A stretch of 64,000 nucleotides of DNA, taken from the NCBI GenBank assembly GCA_964465015.1, contig CAYXHP010000148.1:1-64000 (forward strand). Reading direction: 5' to 3'. The translations under genes were made by a program, and so were the position numbers. Shown one piece after another: positions 15,271 to 24,525 of the stretch. Source of the stretch: Humimonas sp964465015 (GTDB lineage: Bacteria > Gemmatimonadota > Gemmatimonadetes > Palauibacterales > Palauibacteraceae). Positions within the stretch are counted from its first letter, which is position 1. Every line of letters begins with the position of its first letter. The notes beneath the pieces are model-generated. The model was not told the origin of the DNA, searched no databases, and saw only the letters and a program-made list of their open reading frames with translations.

Positions 15271-17016
15271 TCAGCCGGCGCTGTCCGCGCCGGTGTCCTG
15301 GCCTCCCCCCGTGACCTTCAGGTCCGCCGTCCGGCGGAACGTGGGCGGCCGACGTACCTTGGTGGCCTGCTCGAACGCGTATGCCAGCTTGAGGAGTGTG
15401 GGCTCGCTCCAGGCCCGGCCCACGAACGAGAAGCCGACCGGCAGCCCGAAGACGTAGCCGGCGGGCACCGTGATGTGGGGGTAGCCGGCCACAGCGGCGG
15501 GCGAGGTGAAGCTCCCGCCGGCGCCGACGTCGCCGTTCACGAGGTCGATCAGCCATGGCGGGCCGGACGTCGGGGCCACCAGCGCGTCGAGCCGGTGCGC
15601 GTCCATGACCTTGTCGATTCCCTCGGTCCGGGTGAGCCGGTGGTTCTTCTCGAGCGCCTTGCGGTAGGCGGCCTCGGTGAGTGGCCCCTTCTTCTGGGCT
15701 TGCAGCATGATGTCCTGGCCGAAGTAGGGCATCTCGCGGCCGGCGTGGGCCCGGTTGAAGGCGATCACGTCGGCCAGCGAGCGCACCGGCGCGCCCGGCC
15801 CGAGCTCCGTCAGGTACTTGTCGAGGTCCGCCTTGAACTCGTACAGGAGGACGTCGAACTCGGAGTCTCCCCACTTTCCGGCCGTGGCGATGTCGGCGGG
15901 GTCGACGAGCACCGCGCCCGCGTTCTTCAGGACCCGCAGCGCGTTCTCGGCGATCGCGTCGGCGTGGGGGTTGTAGCCGAAGTAGTGGCTCCGGGCCACG
16001 CCGATGCGGGCGCCCTTCAGCCCGGCGGGATCGAGGAAGCGCGTGTAGTCCTTCTCTACGTGGCCGCCGGCCGCCGCCGTGGCCGGGTCCCGGGGGTCGG
16101 GCCCCGCCATGGCGCCGAGCAGGAGGGCCGCGTCCCTCACCGTCCGCGCCATCGGCCCGGCCGTGTCCTGGCTGTGGGCGATGGGGACGATCCCGGCGCG
16201 GCTCACCAGCCCGAGCGTGGGCTTGATCCCGACCAGGGAGCTGGCGTTGGAGGGACAGGTCACCGACCCATCGGTCTCGGTCCCGACCGCGACCGTGCAG
16301 AAGCTGGCCGAGGCGGCGGCCCCCGATCCCGAGCTCGAGCCGCACGGGGTGCGATCGATGGCGTACGGGTTCCGGCCCTGTCCCCCGCGGCCGCTCCATC
16401 CGCTCGAGGAATGGGAGGAGCGGAAGTTGGCCCACTCGCTGAGGTTGGTCTTCCCGAGCAGGATGGCGCCCGCGTCCCGCAGGCGCGCAGCCAGGTGGGC
16501 ATCGCGCGGGACCTTCGCCCCGACCAGCGCCAGGGAGCCCGCCGCGCTCTCCATGCGATCGTCCGTGGCGATGTTGTCCTTGAGGAGCACCGGGATCCCG
16601 TGCAGCGGCCCCCTCGCCCCCTTCGACTTGCGCTCGGCATCCAGCCGGTCGGCGATGTCGAGCGCTGCGGGATTGGTCTGCAGCACCTGCGCCAGACGGG
16701 GGCCCTTCCCGTCCAGGGCGTCGATGCGCTCGAGGTAGGCCTCCGTGAGACCGCGCGCCGTGAGGCTCCCTTCCTCCATGCGCTTTTGGAGGTCGGTGAT
16801 CGTCGCCTCCTCGTACTCGAAGGCCGGGATGTCGAAATCGGCCTCGCCGCCCTCCCCGCGCCGGGCGTCGCTCCGCTCCGCGTCCTGTCCGGCACAGGCC
16901 AGGGCGGCCGGTCCGGCGGCCACGGCCAGCCCTCCCACCGCCGCGTCGCGGAGGAAGTGCCGGCGGGTCAGCGGTCTCGAAGGCGTAGCCTCGACCTCGG
17001 GACGATGGTCTCCCAT
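15271..17016 (-). CDS. Tat-exported amidase (amidase signature family)
   Basis: A 581-residue amidase. The N-terminus has a twin-arginine signal, LTRRHFLRDAAVGGLAVAAG, followed by ALACAG, possibly a lipobox. The Ser-cisSer-Lys triad is visible: Lys in HGIPVLLKDNIA, the Gly/Ser-rich CGSSSGSGAAASASF, and the nucleophile in GTETDGSVTCPSN. These enzymes hydrolyse amide bonds of small molecules or peptides; export suggests a periplasmic substrate. A GGAGCC site precedes the ATG at 17016. It lies alone, divergent from the sigma factor gene. GatA is excluded by the signal peptide and absence of gatB/C. Natural substrate unknown. Confidence 0.92.
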   Translation of the reverse strand: MGDHRPEVEATPSRPLTRRHFLRDAAVGGLAVAAGPAALACAGQDAERSDARRGEGGEADFDIPAFEYEEATITDLQKRMEEGSLTARGLTEAYLERIDALDGKGPRLAQVLQTNPAALDIADRLDAERKSKGARGPLHGIPVLLKDNIATDDRMESAAGSLALVGAKVPRDAHLAARLRDAGAILLGKTNLSEWANFRSSHSSSGWSGRGGQGRNPYAIDRTPCGSSSGSGAAASASFCTVAVGTETDGSVTCPSNASSLVGIKPTLGLVSRAGIVPIAHSQDTAGPMARTVRDAALLLGAMAGPDPRDPATAAAGGHVEKDYTRFLDPAGLKGARIGVARSHYFGYNPHADAIAENALRVLKNAGAVLVDPADIATAGKWGDSEFDVLLYEFKADLDKYLTELGPGAPVRSLADVIAFNRAHAGREMPYFGQDIMLQAQKKGPLTEAAYRKALEKNHRLTRTEGIDKVMDAHRLDALVAPTSGPPWLIDLVNGDVGAGGSFTSPAAVAGYPHITVPAGYVFGLPVGFSFVGRAWSEPTLLKLAYAFEQATKVRRPPTFRRTADLKVTGGGQDTGADSAG

Positions 17017-17229
17017 GACGTGGCTCCTTTTCGAAGAAGGGGAGGGTCGGCGCGCTCCCCGGCGCGCCCGGCCATGTTCGGTCGCGCGGGCGGGGTGCCG
17101 CAACCCGAACGCCCGCCCCGGGCACCGGAGCCGCGACCGGCCGGAGCCTCCGCGGGGTCGGCGCCGCGATGGAGAGGCCCGGCCCCGGTCCCGTCGCCGC
17201 GACGCGGGAGCGGCTCTGCCCGCCCGGAC

Positions 17230-17260
17230 CGTTCCAACCTGCCCGGCCCGGCGCGTGTCC
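17230..17260 (+). promoter_or_regulatory. ECF-type promoter upstream of the sigma factor gene
   Basis: CGTTCCAACCTG (17230-17241) with the AAC core typical of ECF -35 elements, and CGTGTCC (17254-17260) as the -10. The 31-base block matches, without gaps and at 25 positions, the block at 20678-20708. This suggests the sigma factor reads its own promoter. Confidence 0.6.
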
Positions 17261-17312
17261 CATGCACGTATGAGCGAGCCATCGGTGGCCGGCTGAAGCG
17301 GTGGAGTCCGTG

Positions 17313-17924
17313 ATGCGTCCCGGGCGCGGGATGACGGGATCGGGCGACGCGTCCGGCTCCCCGGTTGACCCGGGGAGCGGCGGCACCCCGGCCTCGGGAG
17401 CCGCTTCGCGGCCGGGACGACCGGCCGGGCAGCGGGAGTCCCGGGAGGCGCGCTTCGAGCGCCTCTACCGGGAGAGCTCGGGGCGCGTGTACGGCCTGTG
17501 CCTCCGCATGTGCGGCGACCCCGCCCTCGCGGAGGAGATCGCCCAGGAGGCCTTCGTGAAGGCCTGGGAGAAGCTGGACACGTTCCGCGGCGAGGCCCGC
17601 ATCACGACCTGGATGCACCGGCTCACCGTGAACGTGGCCCTGAACACGCTGCGCGGCCGCAAGCGCCGCCCCGCCACCGGCGAGGACCCGGAGGTGCTCG
17701 AGCGGCTGGGCGGCGGCACGGAGGACGGGGCGCCGGTGGACCGGATCGCGCTGGAGCGGGCGGTTCGGCAGCTGCCCGAGCGGGCCCGGATGGTGTTCGC
17801 GCTCTATGACGTGGAAGGATATCCGCAGGAGGAGATCGCCGAGATGATGGGCACGAGCGTAGGGACGGTGAAGTCTCAGCTGCACCGCGCCCGCCAGCTT
17901 CTGCGCGAGGAGCTCCGGGCGTGA
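17313..17924 (+). CDS. ECF-family RNA polymerase sigma factor
   Basis: About 203 residues. Region 2 is FERLYRESSGRVYGLCLRMCGDPALAEEIAQEAFVKAWEKLDTFRGEARITTWMHRL; region 4 is LERAVRQLPERARMVFALYDVEGYPQEEIAEMMGTSVGTVKSQLHRARQLLRE in shorter pieces, a helix-turn-helix for the -35. Only sigma2 and sigma4 domains are present, as in ECF factors. I prefer the ATG at 17313 (GGAG six bases upstream) over the GTG at 17301. The stop overlaps the anti-sigma GTG start (GTGA), so the two are coupled. A Gly/Pro-rich leader of ~35 residues precedes region 2. The likely targets are its own gene and the DUF5916 gene. Confidence 0.94.
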   Translation: MRPGRGMTGSGDASGSPVDPGSGGTPASGAASRPGRPAGQRESREARFERLYRESSGRVYGLCLRMCGDPALAEEIAQEAFVKAWEKLDTFRGEARITTWMHRLTVNVALNTLRGRKRRPATGEDPEVLERLGGGTEDGAPVDRIALERAVRQLPERARMVFALYDVEGYPQEEIAEMMGTSVGTVKSQLHRARQLLREELRA

Positions 17925-18730
17925 ACGCGCACCCGCACGAGGAGCGCGTGCACGACTACGTGGACGGGCTCCTGGCGGCCACCTACCGCGAGAAGGTCGA
18001 GGCCCATCTGGCGAGCTGCGCCACGTGCCGCGCCGAGGTGGAGTCGATTCGGCGCCTGATCGCGGCCGCGGCCGCGCTCCCGCGGAGCGTCGAGCCGCCC
18101 GCGTCGCTGTGGCGCGCCGTGGCCGCGCGGACCGTCGAGCGCGGAGAGGTCGCGGTCGGGGCGACCGGGCCTTCGCAGGGCGTGCGGCCGGCGGAGGTCG
18201 CGCCCCGTCGGGCCCGCGGGAGGGTGTTGTGGCTGGGCGCGCGCACGCTGCGCTCGGTGCGCTGGGAGCTGGCCGCGGCGGCCGCGGTCCTGGTGGCGCT
18301 GTCGTCCGTCGTGACCGCGGTGGTCGTGCGGGACGGCACCGGTGGCCCGGCCGGCGGCGACGCCCCGAGCCTGGCCGTCGGTGGCCCCAACGTCGGCGCG
18401 ACGGAGGTCCCGGCCGCCGGGAACCCGACCGCTCCGGTGGCCGGGAACGCGACCGGGCCCGCGGCGGTCACCGCGGCCTCTCTGGTCGAGTCCGCGTACG
18501 AGCCCACGGTGGCCCGGCTGCGAGCGGAGCTGGCCGCGCGGCGGTCCGAGCTCTCGCCGGCGACGATCGCCGTGGTGGACTCGAACCTCCAGGTGATCGA
18601 CCGGGCTATCGCGGCGACGCGGGCCGCGCTGGCGGCCGACCCGAGCAGCCGGCCGGCGGCGAGCCTGCTGGCGACGATGTATCGCAAGAAGATCGGAGTG
18701 CTGGAGCAGACGCTCCGGCTCGGAACCTGA
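17921..18730 (+). CDS. Anti-sigma factor with zinc-finger (ZAS) domain
   Basis: A 269-residue membrane protein. The start HEERVHDYVDGLL and HLASCATCRAEV give the His-x3-Cys-x2-Cys zinc site of anti-sigma factors that bind ECF sigma in the cytoplasm. A single membrane segment, LAAAAAVLVALSSVVTAVVV, lies near residues 123-143. The outer part has an Ala/Gly/Pro linker and a predicted coiled-coil or helical hairpin (YEPTVARLRAELAARRSEL). It is translationally coupled to the sigma gene. Release of sigma probably follows a signal sensed outside the cytoplasm (inference from the family). No protease gene is adjacent. Confidence 0.9.
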   Translation: MNAHPHEERVHDYVDGLLAATYREKVEAHLASCATCRAEVESIRRLIAAAAALPRSVEPPASLWRAVAARTVERGEVAVGATGPSQGVRPAEVAPRRARGRVLWLGARTLRSVRWELAAAAAVLVALSSVVTAVVVRDGTGGPAGGDAPSLAVGGPNVGATEVPAAGNPTAPVAGNATGPAAVTAASLVESAYEPTVARLRAELAARRSELSPATIAVVDSNLQVIDRAIAATRAALAADPSSRPAASLLATMYRKKIGVLEQTLRLGT

Positions 18731-18747
18731 GAAAGGGACGCGCTCGC

Positions 18748-19623
18748 ATGAGAGCCTCGTGGGATGGAACAAGGTCGGTGGCGCTCCTGGCGCTCCTCAC
18801 CGGCGCGGCTGTGGCGGGCCCGGCGGCGGCCCAGGAAGCCGGCTCGCTGTCGCGCACCGTGTCTCAGAACGGCCTGGTGTCGATCTCGGCCCGCGCCGAT
18901 CGGCTGGTGGTGACCGGCGAGGACGGTGACCGGGTGACGGTGCGGGGCGGCTCCGAGGAGCTCCGGGGACTTCGGCTCGAGGGCGGCGGGAACCGGGTGA
19001 CGGTGCGCGGGACGAGCTCCGACGGCGAGCTGGACATCTCGGTGCCGAAGGGCGTGGACGTGACGATCCAGGGCCGGAGCGACGTGACGGTGCGGGGCGT
19101 GAACGGCAGCGTCGAGATCGAGACGTCCAGCGGTGACATCGACGTCCACGGGGACCCGCGCCGCCTGAGCATCGAGGGCCTGTCCGGAAACGTGGAGGTC
19201 GACGGCTCGCCGCCCAACCTGCGTGTCAACACGGTCTCCGGCGACATCACGGTCGGGAGCGCCACGGGCTACGTGGATCTCTCCACCTCGTCCGGCGACA
19301 TCGAGGTGGGGGGCGAGAAGGTGAGCCATGGGCGTTTCGCGACCGCGTCCGGGGACATCGTCTTCCGAGCCCGCCCGACTCCGTCGGCGACCCTGTCCTT
19401 CCAGACCGCCTCGGGGGACGTGACGCTGGAGCTGCCCGGCGACGTCGGCGCCACGTTCGACGTGACCACGGTGGGAGGCGACCTCGTGAGCGATCGTCGG
19501 GCCACGCTGCTCGGCAGTCAGCACTTCGGTGGGGGGCGTCAGTACCGGCTTTCAGTGGGGGACGGCTCCGTGCGGGTCACAGTGGAGGCGGTGGGCGGAA
19601 CGGTTCGGATCGGCCGGCCCTGA
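18748..19623 (+). CDS. DUF4097-family secreted repeat protein (SGD type)
   Basis: A 291-residue protein with a signal peptide ending PAAAQ. The mature part is a right-handed beta-helix-like set of short strands, each turn carrying a Ser-Gly-Asp: SSGDIDVH, VSGDITVG, SSGDIEVG, ASGDIVF, ASGDVTLE. This is the DUF4097 pattern, common downstream of ECF sigma/anti-sigma pairs. No catalytic residues are apparent; an envelope sensing or adhesin-like role is possible. It starts 17 bases after the anti-sigma gene with GAAAGGGA upstream, so it is in the same operon. Confidence 0.82.
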   Translation: MRASWDGTRSVALLALLTGAAVAGPAAAQEAGSLSRTVSQNGLVSISARADRLVVTGEDGDRVTVRGGSEELRGLRLEGGGNRVTVRGTSSDGELDISVPKGVDVTIQGRSDVTVRGVNGSVEIETSSGDIDVHGDPRRLSIEGLSGNVEVDGSPPNLRVNTVSGDITVGSATGYVDLSTSSGDIEVGGEKVSHGRFATASGDIVFRARPTPSATLSFQTASGDVTLELPGDVGATFDVTTVGGDLVSDRRATLLGSQHFGGGRQYRLSVGDGSVRVTVEAVGGTVRIGRP

Positions 19624-19659
19624 GCGGCCGGCGCACGAAGAACAGCGGGAGGTAGGGAG

Positions 19660-20562
19660 ATGTGCGATCGTCGTGGAGGACCGGAAGAGGGATCGTCGGC
19701 CTGGAGCCGGATCCGGGGGATCCGTGCCCGGGCGCCGCTGGCTCGCCTGGCCCCGGCGCTCATGTCCGCCGCGCTCCTTGCGCTGACGGTCCCGGGCCTC
19801 CGGGCCCAGGGCAGCCAGACCGCAGCCGACCAGGATTGGTGCCGGGAGGCCATGGGCGGCCACGACCAGGCGAGGCGCTACTGCGAGGTGCGCGACATGA
19901 GCTTCGCGGCGCCCTCGGGAGGCCTCGACGTCGACGCCCGGCCCAACGGTGCCATCGAGGTGCGGGCCGGATCGGGTAGCCAGGTCCGGGTGCTGGCGCG
20001 CGTGATGACCCATGCCCGGTCCGCCGATGCGGCCCACGACCTGGCGAGTCGGGTCAGCGTGTCCACCGAGGACGGCCGCGTGCGGGCCACGGGGCCCGAC
20101 ACGGACGGGGAGGGCGACACCTGGTGGTCGGTGAGCTTCCGGATCACGGCGCCCGCCTCGACCGACCTGTCGCTACGCGCCATGAACGGGGGCATCACGG
20201 CGCACGGGATGACAGGCCGTACGCGCTTCCACACGCTGAACGGCGGCGTGCATCTGGAGGATATGGCCGGCGACGTGAGCGGCTCCACCACGAACGGGGG
20301 CCTGCACGTCGTCCTGTCGGGGAAGCGCTGGGCGGGGCAGGGGCTCGATGCCCAGACCACCAACGGCGGGATCGATCTCACCATCCCCGACGGCTACGCC
20401 GCGCACCTGGTGACCTCGACGGTGAACGGCGGACTGAACGTGGACTTCCCGATCACCGTACAGGGCCGGATCGGCCGCGAGCTCTCCACGGACCTGGGAG
20501 GCGGTGGCCCCACGATCCGCGTGGTGACGACCAACGGAGGCGTGGACCTCCACCGCCGCTAG
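19660..20562 (+). CDS. Second DUF4097-like secreted protein (NGG type)
   Basis: A 300-residue protein. A hydrophobic segment (LMSAALLALTVPGLRAQ) marks a signal peptide around residues 35-50, so the true start may be later than the ATG at 19660. It has two Cys (WCREA, YCEV) and then six turns each with Asn-Gly-Gly: AMNGGITAHG, TLNGGVHLED, TTNGGLHVVL, TTNGGIDLTI, TVNGGLNVDF, TTNGGVDLHR. The fold is probably the same beta-helix as the preceding gene but with a different turn motif. It lies 36 bases after that gene. Function unknown; envelope location is likely. Confidence 0.8.
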   Translation: MCDRRGGPEEGSSAWSRIRGIRARAPLARLAPALMSAALLALTVPGLRAQGSQTAADQDWCREAMGGHDQARRYCEVRDMSFAAPSGGLDVDARPNGAIEVRAGSGSQVRVLARVMTHARSADAAHDLASRVSVSTEDGRVRATGPDTDGEGDTWWSVSFRITAPASTDLSLRAMNGGITAHGMTGRTRFHTLNGGVHLEDMAGDVSGSTTNGGLHVVLSGKRWAGQGLDAQTTNGGIDLTIPDGYAAHLVTSTVNGGLNVDFPITVQGRIGRELSTDLGGGGPTIRVVTTNGGVDLHRR

Positions 20563-20677
20563 CCCGCAGCGGGGGGGAGCCCCGCCGCCCACCGTCCCTC
20601 GGTGGGGCCGGCGGAGCTCCCGTCGTCCGACCCGCTTCTCCTCCCGTTCGTCCCGCCCCGCCGGCCGCCCGACGCGA

Positions 20678-20708
20678 CGTTGCAACCTACCCCGCCCGGC
20701 TCGCGTCC
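20678..20708 (+). promoter_or_regulatory. ECF-type promoter upstream of the DUF5916 gene
   Basis: CGTTGCAACCTA (20678-20689) and CGCGTCC (20702-20708), matching the block at 17230-17260 at 25 of 31 positions. Transcription would begin near 20714-20716, which argues that translation starts at ATG 20760 (GGAG upstream) unless the ATG at 20715 is used leaderless. Confidence 0.6.
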
Positions 20709-20759
20709 AAGGGGATGAACGGACGCCACGCCACCCGACCCGAGGCCGCGGAGCCCGCC

Positions 20760-23525
20760 ATGGACCAGAGCCTCGACCGCGGTCGCCGAGCGGCCCTCGC
20801 GCTCGCGTTGGTGACCGGCGCGGGGCTGGCCTCTCCCGGGACGGGTCTCCTGGCACAGGCGGCGGGCGATGGCGCGCACGCGGCCTCCGCCGGCTCCTCT
20901 TCGCACATGGCCGAGCGGCCGCGGGTGCGAGCGGTCCGCCTCCGCACCCCGATCCAGCTGGACGGCCGGCTGGACGAAGCGGTGTGGCGAACGGCGCCGG
21001 CGGCCGCCGGGTTCCGTCAGACGGAGCCCGACCCCGGGAGCCCCGCCACCGAGCGCACCGAGGTCCGGTTCGCCTATGACGGACGGGCGCTCTACATCGG
21101 GGCGCGCATGTACGATTCGCTCGGCGCGGCCGGGGTGCGGACGCGGCTGGTCCGACGGGACGCGGACGCCGAGAGCGACGAGCTCTCCATCATCTTCGAC
21201 ACTTTCCATGACCACCTGGGGCGGACGGAGTTCGACGTGAACCCGTCCGACGTGCGCGGAGACGCCATCGGGCTGGGAGGAAGCAACCCGGACGCCTCCT
21301 GGGACCCGGTGTGGAAGGCGGCCACCGCCATCGATTCCCTGGGCTGGACGGCTGAGCTCCGGATTCCGTTTTCCCAGCTCCAGTTCCCGCCCGACTCCGT
21401 GGAGACCTGGGGCCTCCAGATCCTGCGCAGCATGAGCCGGGTGCAGGAGCGAGCGGAATGGGCCTACTGGCCGGTCGACCAGGTGGGAGGGCCCTCCCGC
21501 TTCGGGCACCTCTCAGACCTGCGGCCGCCCCGGACCCGCCGGGTCCTGGAAGCTATGCCCTACGCCGTCGTCAGCTCGGCCAACCAGCCCATCGACGCGG
21601 CCGACCCGCTGGCCCGGGCGCACGCCATGACGTACCGGGTCGGGGGCGACCTGGACTACCAGCTCGGCTCCAGCCTATCGCTCTCGGCCACCTTCAACCC
21701 CGACTTCGGGCAGGTGGAGGTGGACCCGGCGGTGGTGAACCTGAGCGCGTTCGAGACCTTCTATCCGGAGAAGCGTCCCTTCTTCGTCGAGGGCTCCGAC
21801 CTGTTCAGCTTCGGCGGCTTCAACTGCTACTTCTGCAGCAACGTCTCCAGCCTGGACCTGTTCCACTCGCGCCGGATCGGTCGCAGCCCGCAGGGGGCTT
21901 CGCTGGCGACGGACGCGGGGGCCTACGCCTCTGTGCCGGACAATACGTCGATCCTGGGAGCGGTGAAGCTGACGGGACGGCAGGCGGGGGGACTGTCGGT
22001 CGGCGTGCTGGATGCGGTCACGGCCCGGGAGCGGGCCACGGTCGTCTCGGACGGCGGTCGCCGGTTCCAGCAGACGGTCGAGCCGGCCACCAACTACTTC
22101 GTGGGCCGGGCCAAGCACGACTTCGACGACGGGAACCTGGTCGTGGGCGGGATCTTCACCTCCGTGCTGCGCGGCACCACCGACCCGGGGCTCGAGGAGC
22201 TGCTGCCACGCCACGCCGAGACGGCCGGGCTGGACGGCCAGGCCTGGTGGGGAGGGAAGACGTACCGGCTCCGGGCCCAGGTGGCGGCCAGCGGCGTGTG
22301 GGGGGACAGCGCCGCCATCCGGCGCGAGCAGGAGTCGAGCGCCCGGTATTTCCAGAGGCCGGACCGGCACCGCGGCGGGAACGGGCTGTTCTCGGACGCG
22401 TTCGACCCGGCCGCGACCTCGCTGCGCGGGTGGGCGGGACACGTGCGGGTGGCCAAGGAGTCGGGAAGCTGGCTGTGGGAGGCCGCGCTCAACGTGAGGA
22501 GCCCGGGCTTCGAGTCCAACGACCTCGGCTTCCTCACGCAGGCGGACTACTGGTGGATGAACGCCAACCTGTTCCGCCAGTTCACGCGGCCGACATCGTG
22601 GTACCGATCCCTCCGGCTCATCGCCGGCGGGCAACAGCAGATCGACTTCGACGGCGACCTGACCTATCGGGACGTGCACGCCTACGCCGGGATCACCCTC
22701 CCGAACTACTGGGGCCTCAGCGCGTTCGTGATCCGCGGCACCTCGGCGCTCGATCCGACGATCACCCGTGGCGGCCCGGTGGTCCGGATCCCCGGCTTCA
22801 CCTACTACAGCTTCGATCTCTCCACGGACTCGAGAAGGGCTCTGGTCGCGGAACTGTCGACCAACGTGACGGACCGGGACGTCGCCCCGACCGCCTATCG
22901 CGCCTCGCTCTCGCTCCGCTTCAAACCGGTCTCCAACCTCTCCCTCTCGGCCGGTCCGGCCTACCAGCGCGGGACTTCCGACCACCAGTACGTGACCGCC
23001 GTCGAGGATCCCACCGCGACCTCCTTCTACGGAGAGCGCTACGTGTTCGCCGACCTCCGGCAGAGTCAGATCTCGATGGAGACGCGGGCCAGCGTGACCT
23101 TCACGCCCGACCTGTCGCTGGAGGTCTACCTGCAGCCGCTGGTCTCCAGCAACCGGTTCTCGGCTTTCAAGGAGTTCGCCGTACCCCGGAAGGGACGGAC
23201 GCTGGTGTACGGCCGCGACGTGGGGACCGTCTCGGTAGCCGGCGCCGGCAGCGCCCGCGAGTACACGGTCGATCCCGACGGCGCCGGCCCGGCCGCCCCC
23301 TTCTCGTTCGCCGACCCGAACTTCACCTTCCACTCCCTTCGCGCAAACGCGGTGCTGCGGTGGCAGTTCCGGCCCGGCTCCACGCTCTTCCTGGTCTGGA
23401 CCCAGGACCGGAGCGGCGAGGTCCCGACCGGGAGCCTGGCGCTCGGACGCGACGTGGGGAGGATCTTCGACCGCCCCCCCGCGGACACGTTCCTCGCCAA
23501 GGTCAGCTGGTGGACGACCTTCTGA
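20760..23525 (+). CDS. DUF5916 outer-membrane barrel with N-terminal CBM9-like domain
   Basis: A ~921-residue secreted protein. After a signal peptide (LALALVTGAGLASPG...LLAQA) comes a carbohydrate-binding family 9-like domain: PIQLDGRLDEAVWRTA, VRFAYDGRALYIGARMYD, DELSIIFDTFHD. The DUF5916 part follows: FNPDFGQVEVDPAVVNLSAFETFYPEKRPFFVEGSDLF, in pieces, is its hallmark, then alternating amphipathic strands to a terminal Phe (KVSWWTTF), as in outer-membrane barrels. Role is unknown; uptake or sensing of glycans has been suggested for the family but is not shown by the sequence. It follows its own ECF-like promoter and is probably part of the sigma regulon. Confidence 0.88.
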   Translation: MDQSLDRGRRAALALALVTGAGLASPGTGLLAQAAGDGAHAASAGSSSHMAERPRVRAVRLRTPIQLDGRLDEAVWRTAPAAAGFRQTEPDPGSPATERTEVRFAYDGRALYIGARMYDSLGAAGVRTRLVRRDADAESDELSIIFDTFHDHLGRTEFDVNPSDVRGDAIGLGGSNPDASWDPVWKAATAIDSLGWTAELRIPFSQLQFPPDSVETWGLQILRSMSRVQERAEWAYWPVDQVGGPSRFGHLSDLRPPRTRRVLEAMPYAVVSSANQPIDAADPLARAHAMTYRVGGDLDYQLGSSLSLSATFNPDFGQVEVDPAVVNLSAFETFYPEKRPFFVEGSDLFSFGGFNCYFCSNVSSLDLFHSRRIGRSPQGASLATDAGAYASVPDNTSILGAVKLTGRQAGGLSVGVLDAVTARERATVVSDGGRRFQQTVEPATNYFVGRAKHDFDDGNLVVGGIFTSVLRGTTDPGLEELLPRHAETAGLDGQAWWGGKTYRLRAQVAASGVWGDSAAIRREQESSARYFQRPDRHRGGNGLFSDAFDPAATSLRGWAGHVRVAKESGSWLWEAALNVRSPGFESNDLGFLTQADYWWMNANLFRQFTRPTSWYRSLRLIAGGQQQIDFDGDLTYRDVHAYAGITLPNYWGLSAFVIRGTSALDPTITRGGPVVRIPGFTYYSFDLSTDSRRALVAELSTNVTDRDVAPTAYRASLSLRFKPVSNLSLSAGPAYQRGTSDHQYVTAVEDPTATSFYGERYVFADLRQSQISMETRASVTFTPDLSLEVYLQPLVSSNRFSAFKEFAVPRKGRTLVYGRDVGTVSVAGAGSAREYTVDPDGAGPAAPFSFADPNFTFHSLRANAVLRWQFRPGSTLFLVWTQDRSGEVPTGSLALGRDVGRIFDRPPADTFLAKVSWWTTF

Positions 23526-23662
23526 TCCTGCAACTCGTCGACCCATACCCGCCGTTGACCGATCCGCGGCTGTCCAGGGAGGCGCGGCGTCGGACATCCT
23601 GAGGCCCCGCCGGGGCGACGGGCGCCCCGGACGTCGTCCGTCCCGGGCCGGAGCCGCGTCCC

Positions 23663-24244
23663 ATGGCATCTCTCGCCGCCCTCCTCGTCGCCTTCCCCCT
23701 CGCTGTCGCGCCGTTCGGACCGCCTCCCGCGCCGGGAGACGCGCCGGCGGGCCCACCCGAAGCGGTTCCCGTCGCGTTCACCGGCACCCTCTCCGACACC
23801 GTGGCCGCGGCGTGTGCCACGCCGGAGCGGCGGCAGTTCGATTTCTGGCTCGGGCGTTGGACCGTGGTCGACACGGCCGGCCGAGAGCTGGGCCGGAGCG
23901 AGATCACGCGCGTGTCGGGTGGCTGCGGCATTCTCGAGCACTGGAGCGGCTCGGACGGGGTAGGCGGACGGAGCCTCAACGGCTACGATCCGCAGACCGG
24001 GAAGTGGAGGCAACTGTGGGTCGGCGAGGGAGGTCTGCTCTTGCGTCTCGAAGGCAGCCTGCGCGGCCGCTCCATGGTCCTGTCCGGCGGCCACCGGAGC
24101 CGGTCGGGCGCGATGGTCCTGGACCGGATCACCTGGACGCCGCGCCCCGGCGGCGAGGTGCGCCAGCTCTGGGAGATGTCGCGCGACGGCGGCAAGAGCT
24201 GGACGACCGCCTTCGACGGCCTCTACCGTCCGTCGAGCTCCTGA
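23663..24244 (+). CDS. Small secreted DUF1579-like protein
   Basis: A 193-residue protein with a hydrophobic N-terminus and a Pro/Ala linker, then ACATPERRQFDFWLGRWTVVDT, WSGSDGVGGRSLNGYDPQTGKWRQLWV and a strand-rich end. The FDFWLGxW...GxSLNxYDPxxxxWxQxWVD pattern is that of DUF1579-type lipocalin-like proteins of unknown function. Alone on the plus strand, 137 bases after the DUF5916 gene; read-through from it is possible. Confidence 0.72.
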   Translation: MASLAALLVAFPLAVAPFGPPPAPGDAPAGPPEAVPVAFTGTLSDTVAAACATPERRQFDFWLGRWTVVDTAGRELGRSEITRVSGGCGILEHWSGSDGVGGRSLNGYDPQTGKWRQLWVGEGGLLLRLEGSLRGRSMVLSGGHRSRSGAMVLDRITWTPRPGGEVRQLWEMSRDGGKSWTTAFDGLYRPSSS

Positions 24245-24525
24245 TCGGGGCGGCCTAGGGAGGCCCGCCTTGCGGTGAGGCGGATCCACCGGAGCAGCCG
24301 GCGGATCGCCGGGCGGCCCGGGCCCCGGGGACGCGGTCCGGCGATCGAGGTCCGTCTTCGCGAGGCGTCGGTTCCGTGACGCAGCCCGTCCCCGTAGGCC
24401 GCCGGCGGGGCCGGCCCGCGAGGGGCTGGCGGCGGGAGGGCGACGACGAGTATCGTCGGGTGTCGCCGGCCCGGCCCGCCGAGCGGGCCCGGAGCCGTCC
24501 CGGAGCATCCGATCGGAAGGCGCCG

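Noticed and set aside
17017..17229. GGAAC on the minus strand as an ECF promoter for the amidase
   Set aside because: The nearest GTC-type -10 is ~23 bases away, too far for an ECF promoter.
15130..17313. Long plus-strand frame opposite the amidase
   Set aside because: Repetitive Arg/Gly/Pro composition; the minus-strand amidase triad is intact.
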